64,000 bases of DNA from Microbulbifer sp. ALW1 (GTDB lineage Bacteria > Pseudomonadota > Gammaproteobacteria > Pseudomonadales > Cellvibrionaceae), in the NCBI RefSeq assembly GCF_009903625.1, contig NZ_CP047569.1:1520501-1584500 (forward strand). The letters run 5' to 3'. A program made the position numbers and the translations under genes. The notes beneath the pieces were generated by a model. The model was not told where the DNA came from and made no database searches. It saw only the letters and a list, made by a program, of their open reading frames with translations. Below, piece by piece: positions 33,615 through 43,054 of the stretch; positions within the stretch are counted from its first letter, which is position 1, and each line of letters opens with the position of its first letter.

Positions 33615-35969
33615 TTACCATTTAAAGCGAAAACCGATGGTGAACTGCACACTGTCACTATCGCCGAAGTTATCCAGGCTGCTGGCGTAGTCAATTTCGC
33701 CATATACGGAACAACGGTCTCCGCACTGGTCGTAGGTCGCACCTACGCCGACCTGCCCCCACCATTCATCCCGTGCCTGATACAAACGCGTCCCGGAAAT
33801 ATTCACATCGGTCGTATCGTCAATGTAGTAAAACGTATTGGCGATCGCATAGAGGCCAATACGTTCCAGCAGCAGGTTGCCGTACATATTGCGATTGATT
33901 CTCTGGCTCAGGCGCTGCTCAAAAGCGAGTCCCAGGCGCGCAAAGCTGCCCTCGTTTTCGGCATCGGTAAAGGTCACGCCGTACTGGTCGAAATTATCAT
34001 CGATATCTTCGGCAATATAAGCGACCTGAACCTGAGGTGTGAGTGAAAAGAAATCACACAGCTTGAAACTGTGTCCGGCTTCAACGGAAAAATTGAATCC
34101 CATCGCATCGTTGCCGGTACCCAGGTAATGCAGCTCGTGGGAGTAAAGGTCTGAGTCAAACCAGTTGAACTGCATTTGCAGGTCGGCGTAGCTACCCTGG
34201 CTACCGTACCAGGTGAGCGTGGTGCCGATACCAAAGTTTTCGGTATCAATATCACCGTGACCGAAGAAACTGTCGAGCTCGGTACTGCCATAGGCGTACT
34301 GCCCGAAAACGCCCAGTATCAAGCGGCCACGATGTACCGCCGGGTCGAATGAGAAGTCGGCGCCGACCTGTACCTGGCCGAAGTCCTGCTGCCACTCTGC
34401 GCGAGTGGTGGAATCGTCCGGCACATTGTCGTTGTATTCGGAAGTCAGGCGCATCCACAGGCCGCCGCCGTCGATGGTCCTTTCCACGGCATTACCGTAA
34501 CAACAGATTCCACGATCCTTGAAACTGGTGCCGGCCCAGAAACGGTTGCCCACCCGCTTGCGCAGGGTGGTGGGCTGGTTCATGCGTCGGATTGCCTGGG
34601 GGTAGGTTTCGTAGAGCACAGCGCCCGGCTGCCAGCGGGGAAGCAACTGGCCACTGCCATCAAAGGGATCGGGCAAGACCGAACGCAGATACCAGTTGCC
34701 GTCGTTGATACTGGATTCGCTCAGCCCGCCGTGGTGCAGGGTATAACCGTAGGCGCCGCCAACTGTCGCTCGCCGGCCGTCCTGGCCGATGTATTCACCA
34801 TCCAGTGAAAAGGCATCGCGGGGTGAGTTACCGCTGATGGTGATGATCTGTATTCCATCGCCGCTTGTCTGTGCGCCGGTACCATTGCGGTTGTATACGC
34901 GCACAAAGGTATGGCCGCGCGCGTCGCCCTCGATGTTGAGCAAATCGGTGGGTGAGTTGTCGGACCCCAGCTCGGTGTCTATCCACAGGCGGCCATCGCG
35001 GCCGGTATAGTCCCCATAGCGACCGTTGCTGTGTTGGGCAATATTCAATGTATTGAAGCGGTCGTCCTGCAACCAAAGCGTGCCGGCATTTACCACGTCA
35101 CCGGATATGGTGTAGTTCTCGGGCGTAAATGCCAGAACACCACCGAAGCGAATATCCAGTCCCAGCCGCTGGCGGCCTACCGTGCCGCCACCGACGGCGA
35201 GGGCGCCCGACAGTTCAATTTTGGAACTGCCATTGATGATGATGTGTTCCCAGTTTTGTAATAAACCGCCGTCAATCCGGTGGTCGAGTTTGAACCGGAG
35301 GGTATCGATATAGCCGTCATCGGCATCCAGGTCATCGCCGCCATCGAAAGTGGCATCGCCCTCATAGGCGTAGGCATCGATTTCCAGGTAATCGGAGCCA
35401 TCGCCGGCGTTGATTAATGAAACTATGCCTTCGTCCCAGTAGATGTAGTCATCGCCACTACCGGTGTCGAGAAAATTAAAAATAAAGCCGCCGTCCAGGG
35501 TGACTTCATCGTTGCCGTCGCCCGTCAGCAGCTCGAATACGATGCCATCGTAAATTTCGACGCGATCGTTGCCGGCACCGGTATCCATACCGCCGCCAAG
35601 GAAGCCACCGATTTCGGAGTCTCGGTTATTCATGATGACGGTATCGTTACCGTCACCGGTAAATAGGTTGGTTTCTACTATGGCACCGTCGATATTGACC
35701 TGATCGTCGCCGGCGCCGGCATCCAGTGTGCCGATGGTGCCGCCGTTCAGGTCCAGGATATCGTTGCCGCCAAGGCTGCTGACGTCAGCGCCTTCTGCGT
35801 CGTTGTCCGCATCACAGAGGATCTGGTCTGGCCCCTCGGTGCCGATATTGCCTGGCGTACACTCCGCCAGAACGCCCTGAGGGAATGCCACGGAAGCCAG
35901 CCCGATCGCAATCCAGAGCCCGGTGGAAAAAGCCGGTGTCGCCCCGGGGCTTTTGCGTTTAGAACTCAT
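33615..35969 (-). CDS. Autotransporter with RTX-like passenger
   Basis: 784-aa outer-membrane protein. The signal peptide (about 1-35, SIGLASVAF...LAE type) is followed by a passenger whose first 180 residues carry repeated Gly-Asp-rich motifs (LDAGAGDDQVNI, FTGDGNDTVI, LLTGDGNDEVTLDG, LDTGSGDDYIYWDEG) like calcium-binding RTX nonapeptides. A beta-helical region follows, then a C-terminal autotransporter barrel (about 500-784) ending in FTIGFRFKW with the terminal aromatic. RTX-type repeats are usual in type I substrates, so their combination with an autotransporter barrel is less common. The gene overlaps the end of the upstream OmpW-like gene by 11 bp on the same strand, indicating co-expression. 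Confidence 0.85.
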   Translation of the reverse strand: MSSKRKSPGATPAFSTGLWIAIGLASVAFPQGVLAECTPGNIGTEGPDQILCDADNDAEGADVSSLGGNDILDLNGGTIGTLDAGAGDDQVNIDGAIVETNLFTGDGNDTVIMNNRDSEIGGFLGGGMDTGAGNDRVEIYDGIVFELLTGDGNDEVTLDGGFIFNFLDTGSGDDYIYWDEGIVSLINAGDGSDYLEIDAYAYEGDATFDGGDDLDADDGYIDTLRFKLDHRIDGGLLQNWEHIIINGSSKIELSGALAVGGGTVGRQRLGLDIRFGGVLAFTPENYTISGDVVNAGTLWLQDDRFNTLNIAQHSNGRYGDYTGRDGRLWIDTELGSDNSPTDLLNIEGDARGHTFVRVYNRNGTGAQTSGDGIQIITISGNSPRDAFSLDGEYIGQDGRRATVGGAYGYTLHHGGLSESSINDGNWYLRSVLPDPFDGSGQLLPRWQPGAVLYETYPQAIRRMNQPTTLRKRVGNRFWAGTSFKDRGICCYGNAVERTIDGGGLWMRLTSEYNDNVPDDSTTRAEWQQDFGQVQVGADFSFDPAVHRGRLILGVFGQYAYGSTELDSFFGHGDIDTENFGIGTTLTWYGSQGSYADLQMQFNWFDSDLYSHELHYLGTGNDAMGFNFSVEAGHSFKLCDFFSLTPQVQVAYIAEDIDDNFDQYGVTFTDAENEGSFARLGLAFEQRLSQRINRNMYGNLLLERIGLYAIANTFYYIDDTTDVNISGTRLYQARDEWWGQVGVGATYDQCGDRCSVYGEIDYASSLDNFGDSDSVQFTIGFRFKW

Positions 35970-36711
35970 AGGTAATGCCCAGATTCAGGGTCCAGGGATT
36001 GACCTCGAAATCCGAATAGAGCCGCTCATAGCCGTCGCTGGTGGGGAAAGTCACTTCCGTATCGGAATTGGCATCGGTGTAGATAATCGCGGCATTGATC
36101 AACCAGGAACTTGCAATGCCCCGGCCCAGGCGCCAGTCGATACCCAGCTGGGCGCTGGCGCCCCAGGAGTGCGTCATCCCGAACGCCGCAGCGGGTCGTG
36201 TCGCCATGCCGCTGCCAAACAGGTAGTGATTAAATTCCGGGTAAATGTCGTCGTCGTAAAAATCGGAATAGTTAACGCCAATACCGATGTAGGGTTGTCC
36301 CAGGCAATCCAGATCCGTCATGTACCAGTTGATGAACAGGTTGGCCGACGACGCACTGAAACGACCGAAATGAATATTGTCGCGGCCGGGCCGTCCACGA
36401 AAATTTTGTAGCAGCAGTGAGTGATCGGAATCCCCGATATACAGCAATTCAAGACCGAGATAGGGTAGTGGACGCCACACGCCCGAGACATTCCAGGTGG
36501 TATCGCCCTCAATTTCCCAGTGGGTCCGGTACAGCTCCCAGTCCTGTAACAGGTAATATTTCAGGGTGGTATTGTTGTCATCCGGATAAACGAAACTGGC
36601 TCCGGCCCTGACATAAAAGCGGGTCAGGTCGACATCTGAAACAGGAATCTGCGCTTTTGCCAACAGAGGGAACAAAAGAACCAGGGTTGCGGCCAACTTG
36701 AGCTTTTTCAT
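35959..36711 (-). CDS. OmpW-like outer-membrane beta-barrel protein
   Basis: 250-aa outer-membrane protein with a signal peptide (MKKLKLAATLVLLFPLLAKA) and an eight-stranded-barrel pattern like OmpW. Recognisable features are FYVRAGASFVYPDDN in the first strand, WRPLPYLGLELLYIG, YIGIGVNYSDFYDDD, and the C-terminal LNLGITYEF. OmpW proteins transport or bind small hydrophobic molecules and respond to osmotic and redox stress. Length is slightly above the usual 210-220 because of long extracellular loops. The first gene of a two-gene unit with the autotransporter. It diverges from the gdx riboswitch locus. Confidence 0.82.
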   Translation of the reverse strand: MKKLKLAATLVLLFPLLAKAQIPVSDVDLTRFYVRAGASFVYPDDNNTTLKYYLLQDWELYRTHWEIEGDTTWNVSGVWRPLPYLGLELLYIGDSDHSLLLQNFRGRPGRDNIHFGRFSASSANLFINWYMTDLDCLGQPYIGIGVNYSDFYDDDIYPEFNHYLFGSGMATRPAAAFGMTHSWGASAQLGIDWRLGRGIASSWLINAAIIYTDANSDTEVTFPTSDGYERLYSDFEVNPWTLNLGITYEF

Positions 36712-37000
36712 GGTTAACTCCGTTTAACCCCGTTTGCCACGGGTTGACCTCAGTGACCCTGCTTATGCTTGGGTAGTCACCTTATCGGTCGAAAGCTTTG
36801 TTATGGCGCGGCAATTATTGATTTGGAAAACTGCCGGAAAATTCGAGAGCACCAGTAAAAGTAGCAGGAAGTGGCGAGGTTGCATGGGGATCGGTGACCC
36901 CGGGGCTAGGCCGGGTACCCCACCCCTGGCCGCTGCGGTTGATACGGTCTTTCGGGGACTTGCCCAAATTTCCGCCATCGGTTATTGTGGCGCCAACTTG
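36712..37000. other. Intergenic region upstream of the first gdx riboswitch
   Basis: 289 bp between divergent ompW-like and gdx genes. A GC-rich segment with short self-complementary stretches (for example GGGGATCGGTGACCCC near 36895) is seen but no gene. GTTATTGTG just before the riboswitch (36981-36989) also occurs at the second gdx locus and may be part of the shared promoter. Confidence 0.5.
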
Positions 37001-37070
37001 AGGAGGACGACCTCCCCCACTCTGGGAAAAGATGCCGAGGACGACCTGGCCCTGTTTGAAAACGGAGCAG
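37001..37070 (+). ncRNA. Guanidine-II (mini-ykkC) riboswitch, copy 1
   Basis: Two small hairpins, each capped by an ACGA tetraloop: GGAGG-ACGA-CCTCC at 37002-37015, and AGG-ACGA-CCT with further pairing at about 37036-37049. The linker is about 20 nt. The second hairpin leads into GGAG (37064-37067), the ribosome-binding site of the exporter gene at 37074. Paired hairpins with ACGR loops are the defining structure of guanidine-II riboswitches, which turn on translation when guanidinium is bound. The second stem has one mismatch here, unlike copy 2. Confidence 0.9.
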
Positions 37071-37073
37071 TCA

Positions 37074-37394
37074 ATGTCCCCCTGGATCTACCTTCTCGTC
37101 GCCGGCGCCCTGGAAGTTGTTTGGGCTTTCTCCATGAAGCAATCCCATGGCTTCACCCGGCTAGTACCCTCTCTTATCACTCTGGTCACCATGCTGGGTA
37201 GCTTCTGGCTGTTGGCTGTTGCCATGCGCAGTATTCCGCTCGGTACGGCTTACACCATCTGGACGGGTATTGGCGCTATCGGCGCTTTTCTTGTCGGGAT
37301 TATATTTCTGGCGGAACCGGTAAATGCCATGCGGATCATCGCCGCAATTCTCATTGTTGCGGGGCTGGTAATGATGAAACTATCCAGCAGCTGA
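37074..37394 (+). CDS. gdx: Guanidinium exporter, SMR family (Gdx/SugE type), copy 1
   Basis: 106-aa four-helix small multidrug resistance protein. It begins MSPWIYLLVAGALEVVWAFS, where the membrane-embedded Glu in helix 1 (GALEVVW) is the substrate/proton-binding residue. GTAYTIWTGIGAIGAFLVGI forms helix 3 with the signature of the guanidinium-exporter subtype. The protein works as an antiparallel dimer, exchanging guanidinium for protons. ATG 37074 is chosen from the GGAG site and from the riboswitch expression platform; the longer open frame from 37032 would start inside the riboswitch. A paralogue with the same riboswitch is at 55442 and differs at only a few positions. Likely detoxifies guanidine in both cases. 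Confidence 0.94.
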   Translation: MSPWIYLLVAGALEVVWAFSMKQSHGFTRLVPSLITLVTMLGSFWLLAVAMRSIPLGTAYTIWTGIGAIGAFLVGIIFLAEPVNAMRIIAAILIVAGLVMMKLSSS

Positions 37395-37481
37395 GATCCG
37401 TCGTTTTTCAAGTGTGTTCAATCTCCATTTGAGGAAACCGCCGGGCTTGGGCCTGACGGTGCCTCAAAGGTTTTATCAAGA

Positions 37482-38252
37482 ATGGTTATGTATTCCAACG
37501 CATACACCCGCCTGCGCGATCAGGAACTCGCAAAATCCACCAAGCCATTCCAGGCCAAAGGCAAAAGCGTCAAGCGCTGTCGCGACTGTCAGATGGGTGA
37601 GTTTGCCTGTATGTGCGAGTGGCGTCCGATTGCAGACAGCGTGCAAAGCGGGCCTCAGGAAGCTTCCGTAGAATTTGTGCTGCTCATGCACCGCAAGGAG
37701 CTGTTCAAACCCACCAATACCGGCCGTTTGATCGTCGATGTGTTTCCCAATACAAGGGTGTATTTGTGGAACCGGCTTGAAGCACCGGAAGAACTCAAGG
37801 AACTACTGCGTGACCCGCAGCGGGAGTGCTTTGTGGTGTTCCCCGGTGAAGATTCAGTGGAGAACCCGCGGAAGGTGGTTCAATCGCTGCCCGCGACTGC
37901 CAAAAAAATTACACTGATCGTACTCGACGGCACCTGGAAACAGTGCAGCCGCATGGTGGGTTTGAGTCGCTGGCTGGACGGTACTCCCTGCCTGAGCCTG
38001 CCGAAAACACTGGTGAAGTCCTACGCAGTGCGCGATTCAGGCAGGAGCGATCGCTTCTCCACCGCGGAGGCGGCGATCAGCTGCCTGGTTCTCGCCGGTG
38101 AGGAGAAGCCTGCGGATATGCTGCGGCACTACTTCAATATTTTTAACCAGCACTATCTGGCGACCAGAGGACTTCGGACATCGGAGCCTGGTGAGAGTCA
38201 TAATGCCTTGCAGGCGCTGCTGGAGAAATACCGTGGTGGGGAAGGGGCGTAA
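37482..38252 (+). CDS. tapT: DTW domain protein, tRNA-uridine aminocarboxypropyltransferase
   Basis: 256-aa member of the DTW family, which transfers the 3-amino-3-carboxypropyl group from SAM to a uridine (acp3U, position 47 in bacterial tRNA). The N-terminal zinc-type cluster has Cys33, Cys36, Cys43 and Cys45 (KRCRDCQMGEFACMC). The signature DGTW occurs in LIVLDGTWKQCSRMVGLSRW. The later RDSGRSDRFSTAEA region fits the substrate-binding part. It lies 88 bp after gdx on the same strand and ends before a bidirectional terminator. The alternative start ATG 37488 cannot be excluded, as no clear ribosome site is seen. The symbol follows E. coli TapT; orthology is likely but not tested. Confidence 0.85.
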   Translation: MVMYSNAYTRLRDQELAKSTKPFQAKGKSVKRCRDCQMGEFACMCEWRPIADSVQSGPQEASVEFVLLMHRKELFKPTNTGRLIVDVFPNTRVYLWNRLEAPEELKELLRDPQRECFVVFPGEDSVENPRKVVQSLPATAKKITLIVLDGTWKQCSRMVGLSRWLDGTPCLSLPKTLVKSYAVRDSGRSDRFSTAEAAISCLVLAGEEKPADMLRHYFNIFNQHYLATRGLRTSEPGESHNALQALLEKYRGGEGA

Positions 38253-38320
38253 CCATTGCCGAGCAGCAGTGATCACGCGACAGTGATTAATTAACCAGTC
38301 AGTTTTTAACGAATTTTTTT

Positions 38321-38352
38321 AAAAAAAGGGAGGGCCTGGGCCCTCCCTTTTT
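38321..38352. terminator. Bidirectional intrinsic terminator
   Basis: A run, GGGAGGG (38328-38334), loop CCTGGG, CCCTCCC (38341-38347), T run. Serves tapT and the convergent TonB receptor. Confidence 0.92.
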
Positions 38353-38362
38353 GTTCGGCGGT

Positions 38363-40981
38363 TTAGAAGTTGTAGGTCACCTTGCCGTAAACAAAGCGAC
38401 CGCGAGGATCGTGCTGGCTGGATACGTAGCCGTAGAGATCGGAGTCACCATCACCGATGGCGAAGGGTGGTTCCTCATCCAGTGCATTGTCTGCACCAAG
38501 GCTCAGCACCATATTTTCGAAGCCGGTATAACGGGCCTGCAGATTCATGGTCATGAATGAATCCACCATGCGGGATCTGTTGGTGTCGTAATCCAGGGTA
38601 CCGTCAAAATCAATGTCCGGCGTATCCTCGAACTCACCGATATAGTTCAGCCCCAAAGTGAACGCAAAGTTATCCAGGGCCCAGTCGGCGGAAGCCGCCC
38701 AGCGGTGCTCGGGGTACTCATACTCGCCCGCCAGTTCACGGCTCAGGAATGCATCGCCAGCAGAATTAAGTTCCACCCGCTCAAACTCCGACAAGTAGGA
38801 GTAATCCAGACGCAGGCCGAGATCGCCGCCGGCGACGGTCAGCGCAGAGTAGACCAGGCTCAGGTCAATGCCGGAGACCGTCTGCTCGCCGATATTGATA
38901 AAGCCGCTGTTGATCGACTGCAGGGAACCGAGGGATTCGCCGGGCAGCGGCGCGGAACGGACACAGACAGTACTGTTTTGATCATTACAGAACTGGCTGT
39001 ACAGGTAGCCGAAGGGCACCTCGTCGATCTTGCCTTCCTGGGTGATGCTCCAGTAATCCAATGACAGCTGCATGCCGTCCATCGGCTTGACCACCGCCCC
39101 CAGGTTATAAGACTCCGACTCTTCCGCATCGAGATCCGGGTTGCCGGAAAACACGATGTTGTAGTCAGTGCTGGCACAGTAGGCGTCGTTGATGTCACAG
39201 CCGTAGCTGTCGATAAAGAACAGGGATTCCTCCGACGGGCCCAGGCCTATCTGCGCGAGCGAGGGCGCGCGGAAACCGGTGCCCCAGGAAGCGCGCAGAG
39301 AAAGCTGCTCACTGGCGGTCCACAACAGATTGACCATTGGGTTAGTGGTGCTGCCAAAATCGCTGTAGTCGTCGTAGCGGCCTGCCAGGGTCAGATCCAG
39401 GTTGGCCGGCAGGGGAATCGCAAACTCGACAAATGCGGAATTGATATCCCGGCTGGCGGAAGCGGATACCGATTCGGTACCGAAAATCAGCCCGCGCTGG
39501 AACTGATCATCGGGGATGTCGGAAGCGCTTTCTTCGCGATGCTCCAGGCCCGCAGCCATGGCAATAGCGCCATTGGCGGTATCAAAGAGTTCACCGCTGA
39601 TGGTGAAGTCCAAACCGCGCAATTCGGATTTGCCCTGGCGCACCAGGCTGGTGGTAATGGCGTCGATCACCGACTGCGGGTTTTGCACCCCGCCGAAGGG
39701 GTTATAGCGACCCGCGTCAATTTCATCCTGTAGCAGGTCGGTGCGGACCCAACCCTGGGAGCGATCACCGGTTTGGGTGGATTCGCTACGCGAACGCTGG
39801 GCCGAGGCTTCCCAGTCCCAGTCGGCAATAGTGCCGCGCAGGCCAAACACACCGCGCAGGTTATCGGTTTCGATATCCCACTGGCGTGCGCCGGCATCGA
39901 CGGTGCGGTAGCGGCCCACATCGATACTGCTGGCTCCGGTGAAAGGATTGTTGGGGTGGTCGATGGGCACGGTGAGCCCGGCGGCTTCGTCCAGTGGTGT
40001 TGGCGCGCCCTGTGCGATGGAGGTGTTGTGTTGTACCGTCAGCTCACTAAAGAACTCGATGTTGTCTGTCAGCTGGGCGTGACCGAGCATCAGCACACCG
40101 GTGCGCTCGGCTTTCGGTGTCAGCAGTGTCCAGGGGCCATAGTCATATACACAGGTTTGACCGGAAGCACTGTCTGCAGGGCAGCCCGGGTCGATGGTGG
40201 TTTCACCGTCGACAATAAAGCGCCCCGGATAACCGCGGGAAGAGCGGAAATCCATGCCGCCGCGGAAAGACTGGTCGGCGGTATCCAGCCCGCGCCGCTC
40301 GACGCTGGCGAGGGTCGAGTTACTGCGGTGATCAAAAATTAGCGTCAGGTTTGAATCGTCTCCGTTAACCCCCCAAACCGCGGAAACCGCCTGCTCGTCA
40401 TAACCATCGGCACCACCGAAGTCGGCGGAGACTTCCGCCCCTTCAAAGTCTTTGCGCAGTACCAGGTTGACTACCCCGGCCACGGCATCGGAACCGTAAA
40501 TAGCCGAGGCGCCGTCTTTCAATACTTCGACCCGCTCAACCGCCGCGATCGGAATACTGTTGATATCGACGAAGTTGGTGGTGATGCTCTCGGCAAATGC
40601 GCTGATGGCAACCCGTTTGCCATTCACCAGTACCAGCGTGGCATCGGCACCCATACCGCGCAGACTGACAGCGGCGGCGCCGTTGGCGGTCGAGTCCTGG
40701 TTATTACCGCGGGTGGAGAAGGTGCCGTTACCCGCGGCCGGATTCTTTTCAAACATTTGTTGCAGATTGGTAAAGCCAGATTTTTCGATGGCTTCACGAT
40801 CCATCACCTGAATCGGCGTCGCTGTTTCAAATTCTGCATTGCGCTGAATGCGAGAACCAACGACCGCGATTTCCTCCATGGTTTTTTCATCGTCCGCAAA
40901 CACTACTTGCGGCGTGCTGGCTGCGATCACGGATAAAATGGCGCCCGATAAAACATTTTGGCGTGATATAAATTTTTTCAT
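38363..40981 (-). CDS. TonB-dependent outer-membrane receptor (large, organic substrate type)
   Basis: 872-aa receptor with a signal peptide (MKKFISRQNVLSGAILSVIA...FA), a TonB-box-like EEIAVVGSRI, a plug domain (about 45-175) with PIQVMDREAIEKSGF, VSLRGMGADATLVLVNGKRV and VLKDGASAIYGSDAVAGVVN, and a large barrel ending in VYGKVTYNF. Such plugs are shared by receptors for oligosaccharides, peptides or other organic nutrients in Cellvibrionales, Xanthomonas and Shewanella, and not by classical siderophore receptors. No Fur-type sequence is apparent upstream. It stands alone on the minus strand, with a 324-bp gap before the DUF1254 gene. Substrate unknown. Confidence 0.92.
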   Translation of the reverse strand: MKKFISRQNVLSGAILSVIAASTPQVVFADDEKTMEEIAVVGSRIQRNAEFETATPIQVMDREAIEKSGFTNLQQMFEKNPAAGNGTFSTRGNNQDSTANGAAAVSLRGMGADATLVLVNGKRVAISAFAESITTNFVDINSIPIAAVERVEVLKDGASAIYGSDAVAGVVNLVLRKDFEGAEVSADFGGADGYDEQAVSAVWGVNGDDSNLTLIFDHRSNSTLASVERRGLDTADQSFRGGMDFRSSRGYPGRFIVDGETTIDPGCPADSASGQTCVYDYGPWTLLTPKAERTGVLMLGHAQLTDNIEFFSELTVQHNTSIAQGAPTPLDEAAGLTVPIDHPNNPFTGASSIDVGRYRTVDAGARQWDIETDNLRGVFGLRGTIADWDWEASAQRSRSESTQTGDRSQGWVRTDLLQDEIDAGRYNPFGGVQNPQSVIDAITTSLVRQGKSELRGLDFTISGELFDTANGAIAMAAGLEHREESASDIPDDQFQRGLIFGTESVSASASRDINSAFVEFAIPLPANLDLTLAGRYDDYSDFGSTTNPMVNLLWTASEQLSLRASWGTGFRAPSLAQIGLGPSEESLFFIDSYGCDINDAYCASTDYNIVFSGNPDLDAEESESYNLGAVVKPMDGMQLSLDYWSITQEGKIDEVPFGYLYSQFCNDQNSTVCVRSAPLPGESLGSLQSINSGFINIGEQTVSGIDLSLVYSALTVAGGDLGLRLDYSYLSEFERVELNSAGDAFLSRELAGEYEYPEHRWAASADWALDNFAFTLGLNYIGEFEDTPDIDFDGTLDYDTNRSRMVDSFMTMNLQARYTGFENMVLSLGADNALDEEPPFAIGDGDSDLYGYVSSQHDPRGRFVYGKVTYNF

Positions 40982-41305
40982 TAATTTGCTCGTCCATTTG
41001 CCATCGTTATTGTTAAGTGACTGAATCGGCGAGGCCGTTCAGTAGCTCGAAAACACTATCAATGGTCCGGAGGCGAGGCAATTAATATGAGGTGAATTGT
41101 CGAGAAGCAGAGATTTGTTGAATGGCTTTATCAAACGGACTGTGAAGGTATATCCAAATTCTGCATTAAATTATTCACGATATTTTTGCGTTGGGTTTTG
41201 TTTCTGAGTCAGGCGGCAATCAAGTGGCACTATCGTACATTTTTATGGGCGAAATTTAATGCGGGCGAAAACTAAAAAGTTATCGCCCTTGATAGCGGCG
41301 GTTTC
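40982..41305. other. Intergenic region, promoter of TonB receptor
   Basis: 324 bp, AT-rich compared with its surroundings, no coding sequence supported. GGGCGA (41263-41268) and TCGCCC (41283-41288) could form a weak hairpin but lack a following T run on either strand. Confidence 0.5.
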
Positions 41306-42925
41306 TTAGTTAACGCGTTCGACCTCGCTTGGTTGCCACTGTTTACTGAAGAAGGGTTCCAGCGGACTGTATAGACGCAACACGGGGAAGAAACTTTTGC
41401 CGGGCACGGTTTGAACCCAGTTGCCCCGTGCCACGCCGTCGGGCTGCTCGGGTGCAAAATAAACCGTAATCGATCCGTCGCCGGCCGCTTCCGCCGCTGG
41501 TGACGGGTAGCTCTGGCTGCCGGCTCGGGGGTAGCGCTGGGGCGTGTCGAGCATGGATCGGCTCATGGTGTCGTACAGGGTCCACGACCAGAATTTCTCG
41601 GCGGGGACATTCTTTGGAAGCGTCACCTTGTAGGTTTTGGCGCCGTCGAAATAATTGTTGTCAGAATCCACCATGGTCCAAAGATAGGTAGAGCCGATAC
41701 CGGTCAGTCGCATGGCCATGGCTGGGGTAATGCCGGTGACGCCATAAAAGAATGCCTGGCGCGCATCCAGTTTTCGATACCCGGTAGTGGGGAACGGCTT
41801 GACCCCTTCCCTGGTGATCATGGGAATGGGTGTTTCGAATTCGTAGCCGGTGTCGAACAGCATATTCTGCCAGTTGGAATTCTTGTAATAGAACCAGGAC
41901 GGCGCGCGCGGGCTCATCAGCAGACTGCGTGACGTGGCATTGGCAATCGCCAGTGCATCGTTGAGAATTTTCTTCATCCGCGCATCCGGCGCGAACGGTT
42001 TGCCCTTGACGATACCGATGGCGGCGACCGGCCCCATCAGCTCGGGATCGAGCGAGGTGGCGGGCTCTTCCTGCACTATCTGGTTCAGCATCTCGTAGTA
42101 GGACATGTCATTGGGCGGGACCGTATTCATGACCTTGCCGCTGCCCTCATGGAATACCGTTGCGGGGGGCTTGGTCAGCTTCCCCAGCTTGGCCTTGCCG
42201 TCCAGAAACTCCGCCACCGAGGTGCCAACGCCTCCCGGGGTATACGGGTAGATCTTGGTGAATTGGCGGATGCGTTCGGCGACGGGCTTTGGATCCTTGC
42301 CGTCTTCCAGAAAGGCGCGCGCAAACCAGGCGCCGTGCACGGTTTTGGCGTGTGCAATGTTGAAGCCGCCCTGGGGCAGGGGGCCGTCGTAACCCGGTGG
42401 CACAATCAGGTATTTACCACCCTCGCCGCGATCTGGCCCAGGCAGGCCGACATCGATGACCCAGCGGAACCACGCATCCTGCACCGTACCCAGAACCTGT
42501 GGTGGTACCTCCAGCACCACAGGGCCATTGCTGAGGTCGAGACCGCCGATGACGTATACCGTGTCCGCATTGGCCGTCAGGAAAAGTGATTTCGCGTCCA
42601 TCAACTCTGAAAAGACAATCACCTCGTTATCCTTCACACCGATATCGCGCAGACCCTTGCGGATCGCATAAATACTCACGCCGCGCAGATTGTCGGTAAA
42701 GGCGCGCACCGCATAGGAGAGATCAAGGTTGTCGTAGACCTTGTTGAGGGTTTCTTTGCTGGGCATGCCGTCGTCAAATTCCAGCGTGCCTATACGCGTC
42801 TCTACTTTGTCGGGCGTGGTGATTGAAGACGGAATGGCGTTATTCGACTGAGCGGTGGCGATATGGTTGGCGGTAAACAGGATAAAAACGGCAGATATAC
42901 CGACGAGCTTGATGAGTCTTTGCAT
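41306..42925 (-). CDS. DUF1254/DUF1214 domain secreted protein
   Basis: 539-aa exported protein. Signal peptide (MQRLIKLVGISAVFILFTANHIATA), then the DUF1254 domain (about 55-190; TRIGTLEFDDGMPSKETLNK, VYVIGGLDLSNGPVVLEVPP) and the DUF1214 domain (about 400-525; ending KQWQPSEVERVN). The family is widespread in marine and soil bacteria and has no firmly established reaction. It is often found near regulators and degradation genes for organic compounds. Sequences that look like both ends of a second member of this family lie scattered at 46154-46284, 49334-49489 and 55008-55163. The vWA gene upstream is on the same strand but separated by a terminator. Confidence 0.88.
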   Translation of the reverse strand: MQRLIKLVGISAVFILFTANHIATAQSNNAIPSSITTPDKVETRIGTLEFDDGMPSKETLNKVYDNLDLSYAVRAFTDNLRGVSIYAIRKGLRDIGVKDNEVIVFSELMDAKSLFLTANADTVYVIGGLDLSNGPVVLEVPPQVLGTVQDAWFRWVIDVGLPGPDRGEGGKYLIVPPGYDGPLPQGGFNIAHAKTVHGAWFARAFLEDGKDPKPVAERIRQFTKIYPYTPGGVGTSVAEFLDGKAKLGKLTKPPATVFHEGSGKVMNTVPPNDMSYYEMLNQIVQEEPATSLDPELMGPVAAIGIVKGKPFAPDARMKKILNDALAIANATSRSLLMSPRAPSWFYYKNSNWQNMLFDTGYEFETPIPMITREGVKPFPTTGYRKLDARQAFFYGVTGITPAMAMRLTGIGSTYLWTMVDSDNNYFDGAKTYKVTLPKNVPAEKFWSWTLYDTMSRSMLDTPQRYPRAGSQSYPSPAAEAAGDGSITVYFAPEQPDGVARGNWVQTVPGKSFFPVLRLYSPLEPFFSKQWQPSEVERVN

Positions 42926-43009
42926 GGTGCACCAGGTTAAATTCGCACTGTCGGAAAAAATTCTAGCAGGGTGCGCCTTTAACCGGTTGCTGGAATCTTA
43001 GAAGGTCGT

Positions 43010-43043
43010 AAAAAACCGGGACTCCAGTGAAGCCCCGGTTTTT
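43010..43043 (-). terminator. Intrinsic terminator after the vWA gene
   Basis: ACCGGG (43015-43020) pairs with CCCGGT (43034-43039), flanked by A and T runs; lies just beyond the stop at 43055 on the minus strand. Confidence 0.85.
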
Positions 43044-43054
43044 ATTTTCACAGA

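Noticed and set aside
41263..41288. GGGCGA/TCGCCC hairpin between DUF1254 and the TonB receptor
   Set aside because: Long loop, short stem and no T run.
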